38,511 nt of DNA from Amoeboradix gromovi (Eukaryota > Sanchytriomycota > Sanchytriomycetes > Sanchytriales > Sanchytriaceae), in NCBI GenBank assembly GCA_018985225.1, contig JADGIF010000020.1, positions 1 to 38,511 on the forward strand, given 5' to 3'. The notes under the pieces were generated by a model. That model worked only from the letters and a program-made list of their open reading frames with translations. It was not told where the DNA came from and did no database searches. The translations under genes were made by a program, and so were the position numbers. Shown piece by piece: positions 1 through 8,259 of this stretch (the first letter of the stretch is position 1; each line of letters opens with the position of its first letter).

Positions 1-137
1 TCTTCTTTCAACTCTGATTGAATTGTATTTGAAATCATAAAGTCAATAGTTACCGTACAAATCTAAAATAAAGGCTAGATGAAAGAGCAAGAGAATAGCT
101 GTACAGAATACTTATTTTTGAAATTTCGATACAAATT

Positions 138-300
138 GTCTAGTCTAGTTTTTACAGAGCATGTCCCATATGTTACTTGCTGCCGTATGGTCCATCTGCT
201 TTCAAATGTCATTTTTTACACCTCTTTTAATTGTTTTACTTCAAAGTGCCACACTTTGTACAACTTTGGCAATTAAATATAAATTATCTGTATTATGTAC
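138..300 (-). mobile_element. Decayed TnpB/Fanzor-like relic joined to a terminal inverted repeat
   Basis: On the minus strand, about 290 to 190 reads as a broken zinc-ribbon end of a TnpB/Fanzor-type nuclease. The peptide NCQSCTKCGTLK is followed by stop codons and then RCKK-stop-HLKADG, which matches the fragment at 19599-19835 (IQTCTRCGTLKK ... CTNCHLEIDRD) almost residue for residue. It is followed by a copy of the conserved (M)AAR(N)I coding end with several substitutions. Directly after that, positions 138-168 match the terminal inverted repeat of the elements at 15207 and 29721 (TGGGAC ... GTAAAAACTAGAC on the minus strand). The conserved non-coding block seen after other copies is therefore missing here. 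Several stops make this clearly non-functional. The homology is seen directly; the family name rests on the CxxCG...CxxC...DRD pattern. Confidence 0.6.
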
Positions 301-660
301 TTATTAGCGACTTCTTTAGATATGTCATCTTCAGAATCTCGAGACCTGGACCCAATCTGGTTGATGAAGAGAGATAGCATTGAGTTTTATATGCCATTAG
401 AGGTATCCGCAAAAGACTTGTATTGGTGCAATAAAAGTCACGCAATCGCAATAAATGGTATATTCAATTGAAGTCTATAGCTGTTATGACTTCTTGAGCT
501 GGAGCAACAGTAGCACTTTTATCAAAAATTTTAAAATACAATTTTCCTAGCGATTTTTTAGAGTTGTGGTAATTGCAGCCATCGTGTATAGTCGTTTTGT
601 TTTTAACCTATCAGTTTTGCTCAAATTGTTGAGGAGTATTTTCAAACCATTTTGATATCA
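301..660. other. Intergenic stretch with no secure gene
   Basis: No gene is supported here. A 58-codon ATG-initiated plus-strand frame (295-471) is present, but it has no recognisable motif, no AATAAA signal behind it and lies opposite the possible upstream part of the relic. The segment ends with the leader of the gene at 661, including TTTTCAAACCA about 25 nt before its ATG. Confidence 0.5.
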
Positions 661-1119
661 ATGTTAAGTTGGTGGAAAGACAAAGATAACCGGGTTTCCT
701 TTATTCCAAGTAGGTTGCGGTTCAAGTCTAAAAGACGGGTAAACAGTACTTCAAGCTCCGATTCTGATGCGACTCTAATCCACTTTGACGACTTCACCCA
801 AAACCTTATAAATACATCAGTTAGTAAACTGGAGTTAGCACGCAGTATGCGTGAGCAGGTTGTTATCACCAATTCTGTGGCAGCATTTTATCCTTATCCA
901 TTTCAGGAGCGAGAGTTCATAGATTATTCAGATTTTGACAAATTGCCCATAGGCCGATCTAGTCTTCATCGCAATATATCAAAAGATACCTTAGACCCAC
1001 CTTTTATCAAGCAGGCAATGGAGCTAGTTGTAAGTCAATTTCGGAAACATGAACTTATGCGTAAACGGTCTGAAATATTCAACAACGCTTTTCGTAAACA
1101 ACGGTATTCAAGTCAATAA
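661..1119 (+). CDS. Orphan 152-residue protein
   Basis: I do not recognise this protein. The frame is open further upstream only by way of a TTG codon, so the ATG at 661 (MLSWWKDK) is the sensible start. The product is 152 residues, basic at the N-terminus (RLRFKSKRR), then a serine/aspartate run (SSSDSD), then a mixed helical region and a basic C-terminus (HELMRKRSEIF, FRKQRY). There is no signal peptide or membrane span. The arginine/lysine-rich tail and lack of hydrophobic segments suggest a soluble nuclear or cytosolic protein, but that is only inference. It converges on the proteasome gene with two bases between the stop codons, and its TAA lies inside an AATAAA hexamer. The gene-like end and compact packing support it being real. 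Confidence 0.6.
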   Translation: MLSWWKDKDNRVSFIPSRLRFKSKRRVNSTSSSDSDATLIHFDDFTQNLINTSVSKLELARSMREQVVITNSVAAFYPYPFQEREFIDYSDFDKLPIGRSSLHRNISKDTLDPPFIKQAMELVVSQFRKHELMRKRSEIFNNAFRKQRYSSQ

Positions 1120-1126
1120 ATTTATT
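1115..1126. terminator. Palindromic AATAAATTTATT serving two converging genes
   Basis: Positions 1115-1120 read AATAAA on the plus strand and 1126-1121 read AATAAA on the minus strand. The stop codon of the plus-strand gene (TAA, 1117-1119) and that of the proteasome gene (TAA, 1124-1122) both sit inside these hexamers. One 12-bp palindrome therefore supplies both stop codons and both putative poly(A) signals. Confidence 0.65.
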
Positions 1127-1854
1127 CTTGATCAAGTACACGAGTCATGTTTACTTCAATTTCATTTTCCTGTAAAATAACAAACTTTCCATCTCGCAGC
1201 TCTGCTATTTCAATCTCTTTTGGCTTCAACTCTGCACCAATAACCGACATGAATGATTTCAATGATGAGTCCAGTGCCACAACTATATGAGTTTTAGTTA
1301 CCTGAATCTTTGCCACTAAACAGTTTTTCCAGATGGTTTAACGCTTCCTGTTGTTTCTGTCCGGATGCAGCTGCCTTGAACTTTGCATAATACCCTGCTG
1401 GGTCTACTTTAAATAACTCTTGATTTCCATCGCCGTCATATCCCACTACTAAAAGAGCCGCACCCGGTAATCGCATTCCTGCATATTGCGTACCCATTTG
1501 GTTCATATTAGCTATCTTCTTTACAAGCAGTTCGACTGGGATTGGATATCCAAATTCATAGACAAAGCTAGCACATTCTTCTCTAGCTCTAGCCACCATC
1601 AATTTGCCATCGGGAAGAAGACCTGATATGCAGCACCCTATATGATCATCAAGTTTGTACATACTAGTCATTGTTAGTGGATCCATTAACTTACTTGGGA
1701 CTTTTCTTTGAGTGATTAGAACGCAATTGCCGTTACTGTTTATGCCAAGACAGGTGTTAGTAGAGTTTGTTATAGCTTTAAAAGCGTACTCTACCTGATA
1801 TAATCTACCATCTGGTGAAAATACTGAAATATTACGATCGAAGCCACTCGCCAT
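1122..1854 (-). CDS. PSMA6: Proteasome subunit alpha type-6 (alpha1, Scl1-like), one 19-nt intron
   Basis: This is an alpha-ring subunit of the 20S proteasome core, the cytosolic and nuclear protease that degrades ubiquitinated proteins. Residues 5-28 carry the alpha-subunit N-terminal signature (FDRNISVFSPDGRLYQVEYA), and FKAI followed by TQRKVPSKLMD matches the alpha1/PSMA6 branch rather than other alpha subunits. The first exon (1854-1302) would hit a stop at once if read on. Removing a 19-nt GT-AG intron (1301-1283) joins LFSGKDS to VVALDSS and restores the family's helix and ELKPKEIEI strand. The spliced product is 237 residues, slightly shorter than usual (about 245). The leader has TTTTTTCAAACAA just before the ATG. 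The identification is secure; the intron is inferred from frame and homology. Confidence 0.93.
1283..1301 (-). other. 19-nt intron in PSMA6
   Basis: The minus strand reads GTAACTAAAACTCATATAG. It lies in phase 1 after 553 coding bases. Retention gives an in-frame TAA two codons in. Its removal makes a 714-nt frame that matches the family through to the C-terminus. Intron position 14 is A inside CTCAT. Confidence 0.88.
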
Positions 1855-2735
1855 TTGTTTGAAAAAATTAGATTATACGCTCATTTGGATCCTCTAATCA
1901 TTTATTTAATTAAAGCGTCAAAAGTTTCTTTAGACTAGTCCGGACAGCTAAACAAGAAACAGCGTATACAATATATGCCAAATTGAATACTACATTTTTT
2001 TCCGCGGCAACTCAGAGGAAATTACATAGCTTTTAATTTTAACAAACTCTTGATATTAGACGGCTCTAAACACAGCTTAATAGTAATCTCACATAATTAC
2101 TCAAATTAAGAAAACCCGTCAAGTTAATGAAGACAATATGCTAATAGTAAGTTGCTCTGCAATAAGCAAACACAACTTTAACACTACACCATTAACGATA
2201 CAAGCTTTGCAGTAGTGGTAGTCGGCTCACTTATGATCTAAAGCTATCCCTGCCGACGTTTTATTGTGAATTGAAGCCTTTTTTTATAATTTAAATCGCT
2301 GTTACAATAAAAAGAGTAATACCATTATACTTCGCCATTTCTCTCATATCTTTTACGTTGGTTAAAATTTGCAATACGGAAATACTTGTTATGATTGCGA
2401 ATGAATGCATTACAACAAAGACAAATATTCTCAATTTGCACTGCAACAATAAAGTAAAGTAAATAGCTTAAGTCATTTACTGAGTAGATGGCACACAAAA
2501 CTATTGCAGCATAATCCAGCAGTATTAAATAGAAAGATTAGGTTCCGCAGGCATAAGCAAAGTATTTTATTGGGAAAACAACGCCGCTATTAACAGAAAT
2601 TTTGGGCATCTTTATTAGAATACGCATGAATAATTAGGCTAGCACCAAAGATCCTGAATAGGTTGTTACTATTAGATATTCTTCACAGGCAGTATTTCTT
2701 ATTTGTAATTGGGGTAATTTTCGCCAAGTTGTCCC
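1855..2735. other. Gene-free stretch of about 880 bp
   Basis: No frame of convincing length or similarity is visible on either strand. The left edge is the PSMA6 leader. Around 2215-2275 there is a faint resemblance to the conserved block of the TnpB/Fanzor-like family (a GGCTCAC, then CCCTG, then an ATTGAA), too weak to call. The right edge is the promoter of the gene at 2736. Confidence 0.5.
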
Positions 2736-5294
2736 ATGTATCGCCTAGATCATAAAATTCCTTCAATTAGGCTCCGTCATTTAGAGCAGTTACATCGGCA
2801 TGTTTTTCTAAATAAGACTGTTGATGTTGAGTATGTCAAAAAGCAATTCGCCATGCAGTACAAGTTGTTAACCAATAAGGAACTGAATATGTATGGTGAA
2901 ATATTTGAGTATTTGTGGAATCGCGATAATACTTACTTTGGTGATATTCAGGAACCACTAGAATATCTTTACTGCAAGTCCAATATCGATATTCCCAGAG
3001 AATTGAATAAAAGTGAACCGCTTTATTTTTATGACGATAATGAGAAAAGCAATTCGAACTCAGTTATTTATGATTCAGTCGTGTTTCCGAGTGACTTAAA
3101 TGACCCGGATGCTGTATTCACATTCTCCTGTGACTACTTCCCTAATCTTACTACAGATAACCAGTCTAATCAGTTTTTAATATCTCTTTTAAATACCGAT
3201 TATTTCTCTTTAATATTTCAATTATATCTCATTTATCACCCCTTAAATATCCGCCTGTTGAAGCCTTATATTCTGCACATTAATGACCCGTTTTATGTTT
3301 ATAATTTCCTTGTAAACATTAATCCTTCTGATTATCAGAAGTCACTCCAAATTATATTCCCACTGCTAAAACTAGTTGACAGTAATGACCTGTTGATGTG
3401 CGTTGCGAATTCTGTTACTGTATGCACTGAGTATCTCCTTAAACACTCGCTAATCCATTTTCAACTATTTGAATACGTGTGCCTAATCGCCACAAGTCAA
3501 TCCTCTTACGAAATTCTGTTATATTTTATTTGCCATGGTGAATTAAAGCACATCTCACACGTTTTCAACCTTTTGCTAAGTCGTAATATCTATGAGAATG
3601 ATTTTGTTATCTCAGCAGCACTTTTCAACCAGCGAGACTACTTGTTGCGCTCCACTGTTAAACCAATTAGTGTTGCGACTATTTTGTTCTTTAACTTGGC
3701 TATTCCGATGCCGTATGAACCTATTTTTAATTTTAGCAGATCCCCAGCACTTAACAAAACGAGCCAGCACTTGATAAGTCCAAAGGAGCTGCAAGAATTC
3801 CATTTGATATACAAGTCGTACATACAGAATCCCACAGACAATGAACTATTGCACACTTATCATGAACTGTTGACTCACAAATGCCAGCCATCTTTAAATT
3901 TGTTAAAATTGTTAAAATCAAACACAGATATAATTTCAAAAAAGCTATACCATCTAGCAACACTAATAAGCAGTATTCCACTGTTTAAATGTCAGGCAAA
4001 TCTTACTTTATTCCTTAATAAACATTTTTATGTTTATGATATTTCAATCGATTGGCCACTTGCAGGATGGACCAACATCGAAATCGAACCATCTTATGTT
4101 ACAGTGACAGACAATCAACTAATATTAATGCCATTTGATGTAAACGTAGACTATTCGGGGCTGCTTAACAATGTGGATCCATCAAACCTCGCTACACTGC
4201 ATATAATTCGACATTTGGCGCCGCATGTGCACCTCATCATCAATAAATCATTGTACTTGTTAAAAATTAAAGATTTAATTAACTTTTGCTGTTTACATCC
4301 ATTGGAATCATCAACTGTTATAATTCTGAGTTTATTATCTAAACTAAATCACTACTTAATTACAAAATACATCAAAACTCTGAATATCAAATGGGATACT
4401 CAGTTACCCTTGAATTTACAGAATTTCGTGAGTGGCCTGACGGAGATGGATATTCATCATTATTACAGGTATTTGAGCTCTGTAGACGACAAATCAGATA
4501 TGCAGCAGATTTTTACAATATCCTACTTACTATACAACCCTATAGAATCAATTAAATGGCATGAGTTAACAAAATTGGCAATGAGCCCAATGTTGAATAA
4601 AATTGTACCTCACATACCTAAGACACATCTATCGACGCTATTAACTGAAGAAATCGTACTTTACTGTATCCAAAATAAACTAGGCAGCGCATCATTGATA
4701 TTAAGCCAGCTGGTCTGTCTTGATGATCTATTGGAAAACTGTTTGAACAGTAAAATGTACAAATGCGCTTATAATATGATGCTTTATGCTTACAGCAATA
4801 AAAAGAAAATCAGCGGGATCAAGATATCTAATGCACCGCAGTATGTGCAAATTATGGGACTAATTTTGGGCTTGCCATGTCACGTTAATTACACAAATTG
4901 CTCGCTAAATGAGCTGATAGCACTAATGGATACAAGTGTGCACTTGCCAAGGCATGTAATACAGCAATCTATGAATTCAGCCACCCTATTTGACAAAGCT
5001 AGGCTCTTGGTGAAGCTTAGTCTAAAACAAATGTATCTGGCAGTAGTAAATGACCACGTGAAAGACTTGCTTGACATAAAAACAAGTTATTATGACATCT
5101 TTTATATAATAATGCGTAATTTAGCATTTTATAAGATGGGCTGGCGAATTGTTCAGGATTTGATGAAAAGTGATGAATACTTGCAAAGATTGATAAAAAA
5201 CATCAAAATGAATAGGGTAAACACAGAAAAGTATTATACAAGAGAGATAATGATAAAGGGGATAAGAGTTGTTGAGTTAGTCGAGAGAAATTGA
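2736..5294 (+). CDS. Large predicted alpha-helical protein, function unknown
   Basis: I do not recognise this 852-residue protein. It is a single open frame starting at the first ATG (MYRLDHKIP), with leucine-, isoleucine- and asparagine-rich sequence that reads as tandem amphipathic helices throughout. Examples are the stretches near residues 165-260 and 480-620 (LLKIKDLINFCCLHPL, IILSLLSKLNHYLITKYI). That pattern is typical of alpha-solenoid scaffolds such as HEAT/ARM-like, nucleoporin or proteasome-chaperone proteins. No signal peptide or clear membrane span is seen, and there are no catalytic motifs. The C-terminus is basic (KNIKMNRVNTEKYYTREIMIKG). An AATAAAT heptamer lies 17 nt after the stop (5311-5317). 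Its length, lack of internal stops and proper poly(A) signal make it a real gene. A fast-evolving scaffold is my inference. Confidence 0.8.
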   Translation: MYRLDHKIPSIRLRHLEQLHRHVFLNKTVDVEYVKKQFAMQYKLLTNKELNMYGEIFEYLWNRDNTYFGDIQEPLEYLYCKSNIDIPRELNKSEPLYFYDDNEKSNSNSVIYDSVVFPSDLNDPDAVFTFSCDYFPNLTTDNQSNQFLISLLNTDYFSLIFQLYLIYHPLNIRLLKPYILHINDPFYVYNFLVNINPSDYQKSLQIIFPLLKLVDSNDLLMCVANSVTVCTEYLLKHSLIHFQLFEYVCLIATSQSSYEILLYFICHGELKHISHVFNLLLSRNIYENDFVISAALFNQRDYLLRSTVKPISVATILFFNLAIPMPYEPIFNFSRSPALNKTSQHLISPKELQEFHLIYKSYIQNPTDNELLHTYHELLTHKCQPSLNLLKLLKSNTDIISKKLYHLATLISSIPLFKCQANLTLFLNKHFYVYDISIDWPLAGWTNIEIEPSYVTVTDNQLILMPFDVNVDYSGLLNNVDPSNLATLHIIRHLAPHVHLIINKSLYLLKIKDLINFCCLHPLESSTVIILSLLSKLNHYLITKYIKTLNIKWDTQLPLNLQNFVSGLTEMDIHHYYRYLSSVDDKSDMQQIFTISYLLYNPIESIKWHELTKLAMSPMLNKIVPHIPKTHLSTLLTEEIVLYCIQNKLGSASLILSQLVCLDDLLENCLNSKMYKCAYNMMLYAYSNKKKISGIKISNAPQYVQIMGLILGLPCHVNYTNCSLNELIALMDTSVHLPRHVIQQSMNSATLFDKARLLVKLSLKQMYLAVVNDHVKDLLDIKTSYYDIFYIIMRNLAFYKMGWRIVQDLMKSDEYLQRLIKNIKMNRVNTEKYYTREIMIKGIRVVELVERN

Positions 5295-5344
5295 AGAGAT
5301 GAATTGTACAAATAAATATTATGCATTGATTAATAAACTATTTA

Positions 5345-5560
5345 AAGGTCCCGATTTTCTATAAATTATGAATGTCCAAAGATAGAATTACAAAGCCGGC
5401 TGCTCACACCTCTACCGCCCAAAGGTGGGATTGATATGGATGCATATAGGTTCCTTGTTGCCATGTGTTTGCTACCCACAGCCAATTGACAGTCTGTATA
5501 CCTCCCAATTCTAACCGAAAAGACTTGGTTGTGTAACGCAACCGGGGGCCATAATATCTG
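5345..5560 (-). mobile_element. Decayed TnpB/Fanzor-like relic
   Basis: On the minus strand the sequence from about 5502 down to 5463 aligns base for base, without gaps, over 40 nt to the coding end of the copy at 19599-19835. It reads DCQLAVGSKHMATRNL where that copy reads NCHLEIDRD-stop-MAARSI. It continues through CAATCCCACC and a diverged version of the conserved block, ending near GAAAATCGGGACCTTTAAA. It sits between the converging ends of the 852-residue gene and NDUFS1, so it lies in or just beyond the NDUFS1 3' UTR. Confidence 0.55.
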
Positions 5561-5571
5561 TTATAAATCAT

Positions 5572-7663
5572 TTACTGTATTGCATTCTCTTGTTTGTTGC
5601 TCTCCAAATGTCCCTTGAACAACTGTTCCGTACATTGTGCCATTGTTGGACTTGCTCTTGATATGACATCCGTAGTATAATAATTCTTAATCAGTTGTGG
5701 ATAAGCATTGTTTAAAACGTCATTTTTCTTTGCTATTGGAGCACTGTCCATGTCGAGCGTACAACTTGGCAGTTCATCTATTTCGTCGAATAGTGGTGTG
5801 AGTGTTGCCATCCTTCTTCTAATTTCCGTCACATTCTCATATGGTAATTGTTCATTACAGACTTCACTCAAAGCCCTTATAATCTCCCAGTCTACTCTGC
5901 TAGCTCCTGGTCCACTTACTGCTTTTCTGGTTTCCACAACTCTTCCTTCTAGAGTTATGTAAGTCGATTGCTTCTCTGTATATGCCAATCCCTATGTTAA
6001 TTACAATTACTGGTAAAATTAAATCAGCCACGCTCGCACCATAGTCGCCATGGTGTCCCTGATAAACTACAAAGGCGTCCTTTGGGGGAGTCGTACTATC
6101 TGCATTTAATAAATATACAAATTTTGGTGTTCTAGTTACAACTGATGGGATTCCTAGTTCATAAGCACCAGTATATGCTATGCTGGTGCTCAATAAGTTA
6201 TATTCTAGGAGTGGATTGATAGCTTTCAATGATTTTACATAGTTATTAAGTTGCGCAGATCCAGCTATCCCTTCGCCCACAATTATGACAGGATGTTTAG
6301 CTGAGCCCAAGTTACTATTAAACTCCTTGTTTGTATCAGTTAATCGTTCTAATCCATTGCCAAGATAAGTGTAGCCGTAATTCAAATCATATTTTGGACC
6401 GTTCAAATAGATGTTGGCACCGTTTAAATAGGCTCTACGGATTCTAATATTCATGATTGATGCTTCTGTTCTAGGATTGGCACCTATAATTAATACAAAA
6501 TCGCTGTTTTCAATGTTGCCAATTGAGGTATTAAATATGTAATTTTTACGAAAACTATGACTAATCATACTGCTAGGATGGTTAATATGCAGATCTAAAG
6601 CAGTTTGTCCATCAAACCTGTAAAGTAGATCCTTTAAAGCAGTCATTGACTCGCAATCAGCTAATTGGCCCACAACCCCTAAAATACCAGATTTGTTGGT
6701 AACAGATTCTTTAATCTTGAGTCTAAATAGCTCAAAAGCCTGTTGCCAAGTAACTGGAACAAATTCGTTATTTGATTTTATCATTGGAACATTCAATCGC
6801 TGTATTTTCAATCCATCACAAGCATGTCGAGTTTTATCGCTAATCCATTCCTCATTTACCTCTTCGTTTAGCCTAGGCAGTATTCGCATGACTTCGGGAC
6901 CACGTGAATCAATACGAATAGAGCTGCCGCAAGCATCTAAGACATCAACACTTTCTGTTTTCTTCAACTCCCAAGGACGGGATTTGAAAGCGTAAGGTTT
7001 TGATGTTAGTGCACCAACAGGACACAAGTCAACAATGTTCCCACTTAGCTCTGAAGAGATAGTCTTTTCTATATATGTACCGATTTGCATGTCATTCCCA
7101 CGACCAGAGGTACCTAATTCAACGGCTCCGGCTATGTCGTTGGCAAATCTGACACATCTTGTACAGTGTATGCATCTATTCATTGATGTTTTAACAATAG
7201 GTCCAAAGTTTTTGTTTTCTACAGCCCTCTTATCACCACCAAGTGGAGAATCTCTAAAAGTGGCAGAAAATCGAGATTTGTCACTTCCAAATGCCATTGA
7301 CTGATCTTGTAGATCACACTCGCCACCTTGATCACAAACTGGACAGTCTAAAGGATGGTTTGCTAAAATAAACTCAAGAACACCTTCCCTGGCCTGTTTA
7401 ACTTTAGGCGTATCTGTAAACACTTTCATATTAGCCATAACTGGATAGGAGCAGCTGGCAACCGGTTTTGGAGCTCGCTCTAGTTCTACAAGGCACATTC
7501 TACAGTTACCAGCAATATTTAATTTTTCATGATAGCAAAAACGAGGTATAACTATGCCTGCCATTTCTATTGCATCTATAAGTGGCATACCTGGGGAGCA
7601 CTGCACTGGCTTATTATTGACCATGATCTCAACCAAGTTTTTGTAGAGTCTTCGAGATAACAT
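5572..7663 (-). CDS. NDUFS1: NADH-ubiquinone oxidoreductase 75 kDa subunit (complex I), one 19-nt intron
   Basis: This is the largest peripheral-arm subunit of mitochondrial complex I, which carries electrons through three iron-sulfur clusters. The visible ligands are Cys43, 54, 57 and 71 (2Fe-2S), His103 with Cys107, 110 and 116, and Cys164, 167, 170 and 214. Conserved family blocks include CPICDQGGECDLQD-like 107-120, ELSGNIVDLCPVGALTSKPYA and YQGHHGDYGA. Only about ten residues (MLSRRLYKNL) precede the ferredoxin fold, a short but basic presequence. There is a small insertion near 133-144. Exon 1 (7663-6011) ends at DLILP. A 19-nt intron (6010-5992) is removed to continue GLAYTEKQSTYITLEGR, as the family requires, to a total of 690 residues. 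The leader ends ATTTTCAAACAATG. Identification is secure. Confidence 0.95.
5992..6010 (-). other. 19-nt intron in NDUFS1
   Basis: The minus strand reads GTAATTGTAATTAACATAG. It sits in phase 0 between ADLILP and GLAYTEK, exactly where the family has an uninterrupted ILPG(A)AYTEK. Intron position 14 is A inside TTAAC. Confidence 0.92.
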
Positions 7664-8259
7664 TGTTTGAAAATTTAACCCTTTACAACACCGGAAATAG
7701 AGCAGCTCTCGACTTTAACTGAGCAAACAATTTAATGTGATAAGATGAGCTGTATCTGCAAAACGCTCTCTTTCTAGAGTTTTATAAACGCAGAAAAAGT
7801 TCATGCAGAATCTGCTCTAAAAATGAAGTAGAAGTGCAAACAAATAAGAAAGACATCTGCCGACTATAACAAAAACCTTGGAGAGTCAATTGAAATCGAG
7901 AGAATTTTTCAAGACAAGTTCGCCAGCTTCGGATTTACTGCAGTCATTTACTAAATTTAAAAATGAGCCTTGACTTTTCTAAAAGCTTGGTGCAAAGCAA
8001 TACGCTATTACTAATGATATAACTTTGCTATGAAAAGGAAAAGGCCAATGCTCTTCTGCCAGTATAGACTAATTTTGAAATCTTTGTTCAACGGATAAAA
8101 TACTCAAACAATAACAACAAAATGTTACTATTTATTGGTTTATGCGCAAACAATCTCACAAATGGCTGCTTTAGTCGACTTCTGGCTCGGCCAATGTGAT
8201 TTCTGGTACACTTTAAAAGTTTGTTTTCGCAGTTACTCTTGTAATTGAATTCAAATTTA
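7664..8259. other. Intergenic stretch of about 600 bp, possible faint relic
   Basis: This holds the NDUFS1 promoter and the 3' region of the channel gene. The channel stop codon is followed at once by AATAAATTTG on the minus strand. Around 7885-7965 the plus strand (AAATCGAGAGAATTT, then GGATTTACTGCAGT) resembles the conserved block of the TnpB/Fanzor-like family. This is too diverged to call with confidence. Confidence 0.4.

Noticed and set aside
295-471. A 58-codon plus-strand frame beginning MYLLATSLDM
   Set aside because: It has no recognisable motif, no poly(A) signal behind it and no splice-compatible continuation that improves it. It is too short to support alone.
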